A DNA stretch of 11,525 nucleotides from SVTX01 sp045638125 (GTDB lineage Bacteria > Bacillota > Clostridia > Oscillospirales > CAG-272): the NCBI GenBank assembly GCA_045638125.1, contig JAZUAS010000069.1:1-11525 (forward strand), written 5' to 3'. Positions 1-6,197 of the stretch are shown here, piece after piece. The notes beneath the pieces were generated by a model that did no database searches, was not told the origin of the DNA, and worked only from the letters and a program-made list of their open reading frames with translations. Every line of letters begins with the position of its first letter. Positions within the stretch are counted from its first letter, which is position 1. The translations under genes and the position numbers were made by a program.

Positions 1-20
1 AAGTCCTCTCACTCAGACCA
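1..20 (+). tRNA. 3' end of a tRNA gene, cut by the window edge
   Basis: The first 20 bases read as the tail of a tRNA. Bases 1-4 (AAGT) fit the end of a T-loop TTCAAGT, 5-9 (CCTCT) the 3' side of the T-stem, 10-16 (CACTCAG) the 3' side of the acceptor stem, A17 the discriminator and 18-20 the encoded CCA. A terminator-like hairpin begins directly after CCA, as expected for a tRNA transcription unit. The 5' part lies outside the window, so neither the acceptor pairing (CTGAGTG would be required) nor the anticodon can be checked, and the isotype is not assigned. It could instead be another degenerate copy like the one ending at 330. Confidence 0.65.
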
Positions 21-97
21 GAAAAAGCAGAATAGACCTTGGTCTATTCGGCTTTTTCTATTCTTGGCGATAGCCTTGAATTTGTGATCCGATAGCT
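9..97 (+). repeat. Direct repeat copy A: tRNA end, terminator and flank
   Basis: This stretch is repeated at 319-397, about 310 bp downstream. The first 19 bases (from TCACTCAGACC through GAAAAAG) are identical in both copies, as are GGCTTTTTCTA, TAGCCTTGAATTT and GATAGCT. Copy A has 8-10 extra bases (around 60-69) after the terminator. The inner stem bases differ but remain paired in both copies, so the hairpin is conserved rather than only the sequence. Confidence 0.8.
21..60 (+). terminator. Hairpin terminator after the tRNA
   Basis: An inverted repeat starts right after the CCA. The outer arms are GAAAAAGC and GCTTTTTC and the inner arms GAATAGACC and GGTCTATTC, with a 2-nt TT centre and one mismatch between the two blocks. 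The descending arm supplies its own T-run. This shape and position are typical of the terminator of a tRNA gene or operon. A diverged copy is found at about 331-370. Confidence 0.7.
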
Positions 98-318
98 CCC
101 CCGCGCCGCAAGGCGCAGGGTGGTAGGGCGAGCAAGCAAAAAGGCTCTGGTGGAGCTTTTGGGCGCCGCGAGACTGCCCAAAGCAAGGAGTAGCGCAAGC
201 GAGTGTATCGAGCGCGGCGCGACGACTATGCGACGGCAGAGGGGCAACGCAAGTTCAAGTCGCGAGTGTTCCACGGTTGTGGCCGCAAGTTCAAGTCGTA
301 TCAGCGAAGCTGATGATG
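98..318. other. GC-rich structured intergenic insert, no gene
   Basis: This block between the two repeat copies is visibly richer in G and C than its flanks and contains many short inverted repeats. The clearest is GCGCC-GCAA-GGCGC at 103-116, with a GNRA-type loop, and another is ATCAGC-GAA-GCTGAT at 300-314. A 15-bp direct repeat, CGCAAGTTCAAGTCG, occurs at 248-262 and 284-298. It reads like a tRNA T-arm (stem GCAAG, loop TTCAAGT). Open frames crossing the block have no ribosome-binding site and no recognisable protein, so no coding function is proposed. A tRNA-derived or REP-like mobile repeat is the best description; this is inference. Confidence 0.55.
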
Positions 319-397
319 TCACTCAGACCAGAAAAAGACGAACAGACCAAGGGCTGTTCGGCTTTTTCTATAGCCTTGAATTTATGTTCTGATAGCT
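319..397 (+). repeat. Direct repeat copy B: degenerate tRNA end, terminator and flank
   Basis: This is the second copy of the 9-97 repeat. It ends a tRNA-like acceptor strand with CCA at 328-330 and carries a hairpin at about 331-370 (GAACAG pairing with CTGTTC inside GAAAAAG/CTTTTTC). The T-arm upstream at 286-298 is separated from the acceptor strand by about 20 bases containing a small ATCAGC/GCTGAT hairpin. As a tRNA it would therefore be broken. The surviving parts are the CCA end, the terminator and the flank ending in GATAGCT. Confidence 0.75.
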
Positions 398-410
398 TAA
401 GGTACATGAA

Positions 411-446
411 AAGAGAAAAAGTCTCCCTCCGAGATCGGAGGGAGAC
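411..446 (-). terminator. Terminator of the sugar ABC transporter operon
   Basis: There is a perfect 12-bp inverted repeat (GTCTCCCTCCGA at 421-432 and TCGGAGGGAGAC at 435-446) around a very short centre. On the minus strand it is followed by a run of T (A-run at 416-420 on the plus strand). It lies 45 bp beyond the stop codon of the substrate-binding protein gene, in the right orientation to end the three-gene operon. Confidence 0.9.
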
Positions 447-490
447 AAATTATGTTATTTAATTGCGAAACGTTTAATCGGCGTAGGAAA

Positions 491-1525
491 TTAGCCCATG
501 TAGAAGATGTTCTTATCCTTCATCGCGTCGATGTTCTCTGCGTTGTACCATACACCTGCGATACCAACGTCAGAAACAGTCTCACCTGCGAGCTTCTTAG
601 CTGCGAGCTCAACTGCCTTGTAACCGATGCTGTAGGAGTCCTGTGCAACGGAACCAACGAGGAGAGCGTAGTTAGCGCCTGCATCCTTCATCCAGTTGTA
701 CTGGTTTGTTCCTGCGTCAAATCCGCAGAAAAGGATGTCCTTGTAGGTGGAAGCGTTATCGGAAACCTCGGGGAATACTTCATTTACAACACCCTCGTTG
801 GTCATGAAGATTGCCTGTGCACCCCACTCCTTAAGAGCGGTGAGACCGAGCTTATACTCGCCTGCGTTGTTAGCCTTAACCTGAACGTTTACTTCGATGG
901 TGTAGCCGTCAGCGGTTGCGAGAGCAAGGATCTTCTCCTTGAATCCGCCTGCACGGTCGATACCGGTAGAGGTGGAGTCGTGCTGAATGATACCTACCTT
1001 GTAGCCGTTCTTGAGAACGTTCTGGCTCTTGAGGTATGCGTAGAAGTTTTCTGCAGCAACGCCTGCAGCTGCCTTGTTATCGGTTGCAACGCCGCCGATT
1101 GTGGGGTCCTTGCCAGCGGTGATGTCTGCGCCGTTAGAGTAGAGACCGGAGTCGAACTCAACTACGGGAAGACCCTTGTCGTATGCAGATGTGAGCTCAT
1201 CGCCGAATCCAAGACCGATGGTTGCAAGAACGATAGCCTTGATGTCCTTGGTGTTGAGAGCTGCCTGTACCATCTCTCTCTGAGCGTTTACGTACTCTTC
1301 GCTCTCTGCGGTAGGTCCACGGAAGGTTACCTTGTAACCGTAATCCTTACCTGCCTGCTCTGCGCCAGCCTTAACAGCCTGCCAGAATGCGTGTGTCTCA
1401 CCCTTCGCAACTACTGCGATGGTGCCCTTGGTTCCGTCGTTGCTACCATTGTCGCAAGCTACAAAGCATACAGCGAGAAGTGCTGCAGCGAGAATGACAG
1501 CTAGTATTCTTGTGAACTTTTTCAT
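491..1525 (-). CDS. Sugar ABC transporter substrate-binding lipoprotein (RbsB-like)
   Basis: This is a 344-residue extracytoplasmic sugar-binding protein of the RbsB type (periplasmic-binding domain, Peripla_BP_4 family), which hands its ligand to the permease encoded just upstream. Residues 1-23 form a lipoprotein signal peptide: Lys-Lys, a hydrophobic stretch, then Phe-Val-Ala with Cys24 as the lipidated residue, followed by a polar Asp-Asn-Gly-Ser linker. The mature domain starts near residue 34 (TIAVVAKGETHAFWQAVKAG) and runs to the end in two alternating alpha/beta lobes. Features include LPVVEFDSG (119-127) and a late CGFDAGTNQ (267-275), typical of the ligand cleft. The start is fixed by a GGAGG ribosome-binding site at 1533-1537. 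It is the last gene of the operon, 78 bp after the permease. The sugar cannot be read from the sequence; ribose, xylose, fucose or a related sugar are all possible. Confidence 0.9.
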   Translation of the reverse strand: MKKFTRILAVILAAALLAVCFVACDNGSNDGTKGTIAVVAKGETHAFWQAVKAGAEQAGKDYGYKVTFRGPTAESEEYVNAQREMVQAALNTKDIKAIVLATIGLGFGDELTSAYDKGLPVVEFDSGLYSNGADITAGKDPTIGGVATDNKAAAGVAAENFYAYLKSQNVLKNGYKVGIIQHDSTSTGIDRAGGFKEKILALATADGYTIEVNVQVKANNAGEYKLGLTALKEWGAQAIFMTNEGVVNEVFPEVSDNASTYKDILFCGFDAGTNQYNWMKDAGANYALLVGSVAQDSYSIGYKAVELAAKKLAGETVSDVGIAGVWYNAENIDAMKDKNIFYMG

Positions 1526-1552
1526 GGTTTTTCCTCCAAAAATTTTTTTATT

Positions 1553-1574
1553 TATAAAAACATGTGTTTTTATA
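1553..1574 (-). other. Intercistronic AT-rich hairpin
   Basis: A perfect 10-bp inverted repeat (TATAAAAACA and TGTTTTTATA, 2-nt centre) sits in the 78-bp gap between the permease and binding-protein genes. On the operon mRNA it could form a weak stem-loop. Such stems can stabilise or partly separate the mRNA segment of the binding protein, which is usually needed in excess. That role is inference; the region is AT-rich, so chance is a real alternative. Confidence 0.4.
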
Positions 1575-1603
1575 CGATTTAATAAATAGGGAATTAAGTG
1601 ATA

Positions 1604-2884
1604 TTATTTGCGCTTTTCCTCAGCCTTAAGTGCGGGAACCTCGACTTTGATAACTTTTTTAAGATCTGCGATTTCTGCATCGATCTCCTTTACTCTTGCC
1701 GCTGCCTCGGGGTTGTTCTTTGCCGAGAGAGCATAATCCTTTTCGATACGGAGATCCTCGATCTTCTCCTTTGTTTCCTTTAAGAGCTTATCGGAGGGCT
1801 TTTCGATCTTAACCTTTGCAGCTGCCTTCTTCTTGAGAACGTCAAGGAGAACTGCGCCTACTACGATAACACCTGTTACTGCGTATGTAATGTTGGTTGC
1901 AGATACAACGCTTCCGCTCGCGAGAGCCATATTAAGTCCCTGACGGATAACGACGAGTATCATAGAACCGAGAAGTGTACCTACTACGGATGCGGCACCG
2001 CCGGTGGTGCTTGTTCCGCCGATGTAAACGCCTGCGATCGCATCAAGCTCCATTCCGTTACCGCCTGCGATGGTGAGCGAGGGGTTGGACGCTACGTAGA
2101 AGAGAGCAGCAAGTCCTGCGAAGAATCCGCCAATAGCGTACGCGATGATCTTGTACTTATCTACGTTTATACCCGAGAGGCGAGTTGCCTCCTCATTACT
2201 ACCGATAGCGAGGATGTAGCGACCGATCTTGGTCTTGTACATTACTACCATACAAATGATGGTGAGGACGAGCACCCAAACGATACCGATGGGGAAGCCC
2301 TCGTAGTTTGTGAATATCTTCTGGAACCAACCTGTTGTGGGGTACTTAACTGCGGAGGAGGTCTCTCTTACTGCCTCTGAAACTACCGAGGTAAGTCCAC
2401 GGGATACAAGCATGGTGCCGAGTGTCGCGATAAAGGGAGCGATCTTGCACTTTGCAACAAGAAATCCATTGATAAGGCCGAACAAAAGACCGGTACCGAG
2501 GATGATCGGGATAGTAAGCCAAAGGGTACCTTCATCCTGAGTTACACCTGTCTTACAAACGGCACCTGCCAAAACTGCAGAGCCGATACATACCGTACCT
2601 ATGGAAAGGTCAATTCCTCCGGTGGCGATAACGAACGTTACGCCAAGCGCGAGGATCGCGTAGGGAACAAGTGCCTTACTCATTGTAAGGAGCATACCCT
2701 CACTGGCGAAGCTGGGGTTGATCAATGTGAAGATGGCGAAGAGAATGACCGTTGCAAACACGATAACGATATTCTGCTTTCCGCTTGTCTGAAGGTACTT
2801 TCCTGTTTTGGAAAGACTTTGACGGACTTTGCCGCGCATATTTAATTTTGTGTTGAATTTATTCTTGCTGTCTGTCTGTTTCAT
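1604..2884 (-). CDS. Sugar ABC transporter permease (RbsC-like) with extended charged C-terminus
   Basis: This is the membrane subunit of the importer, BPD_transp_2 (RbsC) family. The core spans about residues 38-352 with roughly 8-10 hydrophobic segments. It contains the family signatures GVTFVIATGGIDLSIG (81-96), IAPFIATLGTM (148-158) and the cytoplasmic ATPase-contact loop GSNEEATRLSGINVDKYK (228-245). At 426 residues it is about 100 longer than typical RbsC. The excess is a basic N-terminal arm (1-37) and a Lys/Glu/Ala-rich tail (about 351-426) with no membrane segment, whose pattern (for example KLLKETKEKIEDLRIEKDY) suggests a coiled coil. The start follows the ATPase stop codon by one base, with an AGAGGAGA ribosome-binding site inside the end of that gene, so the two are probably translationally coupled. 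Confidence 0.9.
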   Translation of the reverse strand: MKQTDSKNKFNTKLNMRGKVRQSLSKTGKYLQTSGKQNIVIVFATVILFAIFTLINPSFASEGMLLTMSKALVPYAILALGVTFVIATGGIDLSIGTVCIGSAVLAGAVCKTGVTQDEGTLWLTIPIILGTGLLFGLINGFLVAKCKIAPFIATLGTMLVSRGLTSVVSEAVRETSSAVKYPTTGWFQKIFTNYEGFPIGIVWVLVLTIICMVVMYKTKIGRYILAIGSNEEATRLSGINVDKYKIIAYAIGGFFAGLAALFYVASNPSLTIAGGNGMELDAIAGVYIGGTSTTGGAASVVGTLLGSMILVVIRQGLNMALASGSVVSATNITYAVTGVIVVGAVLLDVLKKKAAAKVKIEKPSDKLLKETKEKIEDLRIEKDYALSAKNNPEAAARVKEIDAEIADLKKVIKVEVPALKAEEKRK

Positions 2885-2885
2885 A

Positions 2886-4388
2886 TCAATTCTCCTCTCT
2901 CATCGTTGCAAGCTGCATGATATTCTCCTGATTTGCCTCGGAGATATCGAGCTCGCCGGTCTTTCTACCCTCACACATTACGAGGACTCTGTCGCTCATT
3001 CTAAGTACTTCAACAAGCTCAGAGGATATCATAATTATCGACTTGCCCTGCTTTGAGAGCTCGTTCATAAGGGCGTATATCTCGCTCTTTGCACCAACGT
3101 CGATACCGCGAGTGGGTTCGTCGAATATAAGGATATCACAGTCCTGGATGAGCCATCTTGCGATAATGACCTTCTGCTGATTTCCTCCCGAAAGGTTTTT
3201 CAAAAGCTGTTCCATTGAGGGAGTTTTGGTGCGGAGCTTCTTGTTGAACACTTCTGCTTCTTCTTTGAGCTTTGCATCATCAACAAGTCCGGATTTTACG
3301 TATCTGTCCATTGATGCGATTGCGGTGTTCTCTGATACCGACTTTAAAAGCATAAGTCCGTATCTCTTTCTGTCCTCGGAAAGATAACCGATTCCGTGCT
3401 TTACCGCATCACAAGGAGTTTTGATATTTACTTTCTTGCCGTTAACGTAGATCTCGCCGCTATCGAACGGGTCAGCGCCGAATATTGCACGCGCTACCTC
3501 TGTTCTTCCCGCGCCCATGAGTCCCGAGAATCCGAGGATCTCACCGCGACGGAGCGTGAAGCTTACGTCCTTAATTGTTTTGCCGCTGCAGAGGTTCTTT
3601 ACCTCGAGAACTACGGGAGCATCGGGTGCTACCTCGCTCTGGGTTTTGGGATCCTCGTAAACGACTCTTCCTATCATCATATTGATGATCTCGTCTTTGG
3701 AGACATCATTGGTATTGACTGTTCCAACGTACTCGCCGTCGCGCATTACCGTGATTCTGTCGGAGATTCTCTTTATCTCGTCCATACGGTGCGAGATGTA
3801 GATCATTCCGATTCCCTTAGACTTAAGGTCATTCATTATTTTGAAGAGCTCCTCGATCTCTGTCTGTGTCAGAGCCGCGGTAGGCTCATCAAGGATAAGA
3901 AGCTTACAGTCACGGGAAACTGCCTTTGCGATCTCGACCATCTGCTGCTTACCAACGGTAAGGCTTCCGAGAGTGGTCTTAGGATCGATCTTTATTCCGA
4001 TGAGCTTGAAGAGCTCCTCGGCTTCCTTTATCATTTCATTGTCTTTAATAAAGGCTTTGCCCGACATGGGTTCTCTTCCTATATATATGTTCTGCGCTAC
4101 GGTGAGATGATTCATCATATTGAGCTCCTGGTGTATCATACTGATACCGAGCTGCTGTGATTCACCTATGTTTTTTACCGAGTAAGGAGAACCGAGGTAA
4201 GTGATCTCGCCTGCGTCCGCCTGATGTATACCCGTTAAAACCTTCATAAGGGTGGACTTTCCCGCACCGTTTTCGCCTACGAGCGCGTGAACTTCACCGC
4301 ATTGCAGATCGAAATGAACGCCTTTAAGTGCATGAACGCCGTGAAAGCGCTTGTCAATGCCGTTCATCTCAAGCAATTTATTTTGCAT
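2886..4388 (-). CDS. Sugar ABC transporter ATP-binding protein, two ATPase domains (RbsA/MglA-like)
   Basis: This 500-residue cytoplasmic energy subunit has two fused ABC domains, the usual length and layout for RbsA/MglA/XylG proteins. Domain 1 (about 5-240) has Walker A GENGAGKST (38-46), Q-loop Gln87, a degenerate signature LTVGKQQ (143-149), Walker B LLILDEPT (163-170) and switch His200. Domain 2 (about 260-496) has the typical degenerate Walker A GLMGAGRTE (289-297), an intact signature LSGGNQQ (399-405), Walker B ILIFDEPT (419-426) and Ser-Ser in place of the switch His (455-456). The pattern of one intact and one degenerate site is normal for this family. It is the first gene of the operon, with an AAAGGGGG ribosome-binding site about 10 bases before ATG. 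Specificity for ribose, galactose, xylose or another sugar cannot be decided from this subunit. Confidence 0.94.
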   Translation of the reverse strand: MQNKLLEMNGIDKRFHGVHALKGVHFDLQCGEVHALVGENGAGKSTLMKVLTGIHQADAGEITYLGSPYSVKNIGESQQLGISMIHQELNMMNHLTVAQNIYIGREPMSGKAFIKDNEMIKEAEELFKLIGIKIDPKTTLGSLTVGKQQMVEIAKAVSRDCKLLILDEPTAALTQTEIEELFKIMNDLKSKGIGMIYISHRMDEIKRISDRITVMRDGEYVGTVNTNDVSKDEIINMMIGRVVYEDPKTQSEVAPDAPVVLEVKNLCSGKTIKDVSFTLRRGEILGFSGLMGAGRTEVARAIFGADPFDSGEIYVNGKKVNIKTPCDAVKHGIGYLSEDRKRYGLMLLKSVSENTAIASMDRYVKSGLVDDAKLKEEAEVFNKKLRTKTPSMEQLLKNLSGGNQQKVIIARWLIQDCDILIFDEPTRGIDVGAKSEIYALMNELSKQGKSIIMISSELVEVLRMSDRVLVMCEGRKTGELDISEANQENIMQLATMREEN

Positions 4389-4503
4389 GGTATATGCCCC
4401 CTTTCACAATTACATATCTATTTTACAATCCTTTGATTAATTTTTCAATAGCATAAAAAATAAAAAAATTCACAAAAATAAACATAAATTTTCCCCCTAT
4501 ATA

Positions 4504-4532
4504 TTGACTAATACCTAAATATGTGTTACAAT
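4504..4532 (+). promoter_or_regulatory. Sigma-A promoter for the AraC-family regulator
   Basis: TTGACT (4504-4509) and TACAAT (4527-4532) are separated by 17 bp, close to the sigma-A consensus and oriented toward the regulator. It predicts a 5' leader of about 150 bases. An alternative is the perfect -35 TTGACA at 4598-4603, but that one lacks a good -10. Confidence 0.6.
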
Positions 4533-4535
4533 TTT

Positions 4536-4563
4536 ATTGTATAATAATAAATAGTGTTGTCAG
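4536..4563 (-). promoter_or_regulatory. Possible promoter for the sugar ABC operon
   Basis: On the minus strand, CTGACA (4563-4558) and TACAAT (4541-4536) are 16 bp apart. This would place the start about 140 bases before the ATPase gene. It faces and nearly abuts the regulator promoter, so the two would compete for polymerase. The rest of the AT-rich interval gives no better minus-strand candidate that I can see. No catabolite (cre-type) operator is visible between 4389 and 4690. Confidence 0.35.
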
Positions 4564-4598
4564 AGTCACAAATTATTCTTGTTTTGAATGGAACAATT

Positions 4599-4616
4599 TG
4601 ACAAAAATGACAAAAA
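4599..4616 (+). repeat. Tandem 9-bp repeat TGACAAAAA x2, possible operator
   Basis: Two exact head-to-tail copies of TGACAAAAA (4599-4607 and 4608-4616) lie about 75 bp before the regulator start, between the two divergent genes. AraC-family proteins commonly bind tandem direct repeats, so this is a plausible autoregulatory or operon operator. The spacing is only 9 bp, shorter than a helical turn, and the region is AT-rich, so the assignment is tentative. Confidence 0.35.
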
Positions 4617-4680
4617 TGCATAAAGCAAGAAATAACATAAAATGATTGTGCATTTTAAACAAATTTGAACAGTGGATTTT

Positions 4681-4685
4681 GGAGG
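4681..4685 (+). promoter_or_regulatory. Ribosome-binding site deciding the regulator start
   Basis: GGAGG is followed by AA and then two consecutive ATG codons (4688 and 4691). Five bases separate it from the second ATG and only two from the first, so 4691 is preferred. An in-frame upstream TTG at 4646 has no such site. Confidence 0.75.
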
Positions 4686-4690
4686 AAATG

Positions 4691-5572
4691 ATGAGCGAAC
4701 ATATCGAAACACAGTTAGATGATAAAAAGAGGACTGTTTATTCGAAAATAGACGTTGTCAAATTAGATACCAAGTGTCTTTACGCGGGAAAGCTTGAAAG
4801 AGTCAAGCAATGGAAAGAAAAAAAGCATGAGCATCCTTTTTGTGAAATACTTTTTGTGCTTTCAGGACACGGCGAGGCTGTGATAGATGACAAAACGTAT
4901 CAAATAAAAAAAGGCGATATCATTGTGTACAATCCTCACACTATGCACGAGGAACATACCTCGGGTGATGCCGAATTTGAGCTTGCATTTTTTGGAATAA
5001 CAAATTTCCAGATCAGCGGTCTTCCTGCCGACCATCTCATCGACAAAAATTCGTCTCCGATATTACATACCAAAAAGGATTTTGATAAATATAGCTTTTA
5101 TTTCCGTTCCCTTGCAGACGAGGTGTACGAGGATAGGCAGTACAACGAGCTTATGGCAAAATATTGGGCGAGACTGATTCTGATAGGCATTTTGAGACTT
5201 GCAAACATTTCAGAGGCTAAATTTATCAGTAATGCGATATTCACGAAGATACACCAGTATCTCTCCAAAAATTTCACAACTATTGAGTCAATGGATCAGG
5301 TTTGTGAAGAGCTGGATATCAGTAAATACTATCTTTCGCACGTATTTAAGAAATATATGGGTACTCCGCCCATGCAATACGTTACCGCTAAACGTATTTC
5401 GCATGCTAAAAAGCTTTTGCAAGAGACCGATTTAAGTGCGACCGAGATAGGGGAGAAATGCGGATATACGGATTCTGTGCTCTTCTTTAAGGCATTTAAA
5501 AAAAGCACGGGAATAACACCTATGCAGTATAGAAAGCAAACATCAGGTTACACAAATATCACAAGAATATAA
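4691..5572 (+). CDS. AraC-family transcriptional regulator with cupin sensor domain
   Basis: This 293-residue regulator presumably controls the divergent sugar transporter operon. The N-terminal half holds a cupin-like ligand pocket: HEHPFCEILFVLSGHG (46-61), KKGDIIVYNP (73-82) and HTMHEEH (83-89), which resemble the two cupin motifs. The C-terminal domain (about 185-283) carries the two helix-turn-helix units of the family: MDQVCEELDISKYYLSHVFK (201-220) and TEIGEKCGYTDSVLFFKAFK (251-270), each followed by a Thr-Pro-Met-Gln-Tyr anchor (225-230, 276-280). Length is normal for AraC regulators. The start was chosen from the GGAGG at 4681-4685. The neighbouring mutarotase unit on the far side of the shared terminator may belong to the same regulon, but no shared operator is obvious. 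The inducer is unknown and probably a sugar. Confidence 0.9.
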   Translation: MSEHIETQLDDKKRTVYSKIDVVKLDTKCLYAGKLERVKQWKEKKHEHPFCEILFVLSGHGEAVIDDKTYQIKKGDIIVYNPHTMHEEHTSGDAEFELAFFGITNFQISGLPADHLIDKNSSPILHTKKDFDKYSFYFRSLADEVYEDRQYNELMAKYWARLILIGILRLANISEAKFISNAIFTKIHQYLSKNFTTIESMDQVCEELDISKYYLSHVFKKYMGTPPMQYVTAKRISHAKKLLQETDLSATEIGEKCGYTDSVLFFKAFKKSTGITPMQYRKQTSGYTNITRI

Positions 5573-5576
5573 AACA

Positions 5577-5619
5577 AAAGATCAACGGTTCACTCAGTGT
5601 AAACCGTTGATCTTTTTTT
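5577..5619. terminator. Bidirectional terminator between regulator and YgjV gene
   Basis: The arms AAAAGATCAACGGTT (5576-5590) and AACCGTTGATCTTTT (5602-5616) pair over about 15 bp around a short loop. Seven T residues (5613-5619) follow on the plus strand, and a broken T-run (CTTTTGTTTTAT) follows on the minus strand. It lies between the convergent ends of the regulator and YgjV genes and can serve both. Confidence 0.88.
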
Positions 5620-5623
5620 GCAA

Positions 5624-6184
5624 TCAAGCTTTATGTTCTTTTTTATGTCTGATAAGGAAAATCGCCGAGGATACGATGTTAAAGCACTCGCAGATGAGTC
5701 CGCCAAGCGAGAAGTTGAAGATATTATGTACTATCCAAGTGGGTGATCCGATGGACATTTGTGCATAACGGATATGTCGAGGATTCTCAAACCACATAAA
5801 CACACTCATTACTATAAGTCCGACGCAGGGAATTGCAGTGAGTATTATTTGGAAGATATCGGGATTTAATAAACAGGATACCACAAAGCAGATAACGTAC
5901 ATAGCTTCGACGAGGATTAACTTCCATACCTTTCTGGGGTTCTTTGAGTAAAGAAGACCTCTTATCAGATTTGCAAAATTGAAGAATGCACCTCCAAATG
6001 CACCTATGAGAAGGAAATTGATGACAAACATTGACGATCCTGCACCTTGCATAAGGAAAAAGGTCTTATTGGATCGGCACTGGAAGGATGCAATAATGAT
6101 CGTCATTCCGATGACTCCGCAAACCTGTGCAATAATATCGGTTGCCCCGGGAATGCCTAATAAACCGTCAAAAAAATCTGGCAT
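5624..6184 (-). CDS. YgjV-family inner membrane protein
   Basis: This 186-residue integral membrane protein resembles the YgjV family (Imp-YgjV), whose molecular function is unknown. About six hydrophobic segments are visible: near 16-34, 43-62, 66-78, 88-106, 110-130 and 149-178. Family-like features are DIIAQVCGVIGM near the start, the SFQCRSNK turn (33-40), the MWFENPR loop (130-136) and SPTWIVHN (147-154) before the last segments. ATG at 6184 is preferred. It lies 13 bp after the mutarotase stop and matches where the family begins, whereas a GTG at 6247 in the same frame would overlap that gene by 50 bp. No strong ribosome-binding site precedes 6184 (only a weak GGAT), so translation may be coupled to the mutarotase. 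A role in sugar uptake is possible from context only. Confidence 0.75.
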   Translation of the reverse strand: MPDFFDGLLGIPGATDIIAQVCGVIGMTIIIASFQCRSNKTFFLMQGAGSSMFVINFLLIGAFGGAFFNFANLIRGLLYSKNPRKVWKLILVEAMYVICFVVSCLLNPDIFQIILTAIPCVGLIVMSVFMWFENPRHIRYAQMSIGSPTWIVHNIFNFSLGGLICECFNIVSSAIFLIRHKKEHKA

Positions 6185-6197
6185 AAACTTATATCCG

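Noticed and set aside
248..298. A CRISPR-like pair of 15-bp repeats
   Set aside because: There are only two copies, the repeat matches a tRNA T-arm, and no cas gene is near.
44..392. Open frames of about 90 codons on both strands over the GC-rich block
   Set aside because: They have no ribosome-binding site, have low-complexity Arg/Ser/Ala content and overlap the tRNA-derived repeats. GC-rich DNA opens frames by chance.
452..1504. A 350-codon open frame on the plus strand, antisense to the binding-protein gene
   Set aside because: It is the mirror of a well-coded gene, rich in Cys and Val in the way antisense frames are. It has no ribosome-binding site and no recognisable domain. The minus-strand protein has a signal peptide and clear family motifs.
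3396..4160. A 254-codon plus-strand open frame opposite the ATPase gene
   Set aside because: It lies wholly inside the double-ATPase gene, whose Walker and signature motifs are intact. The antisense product looks like no known protein.
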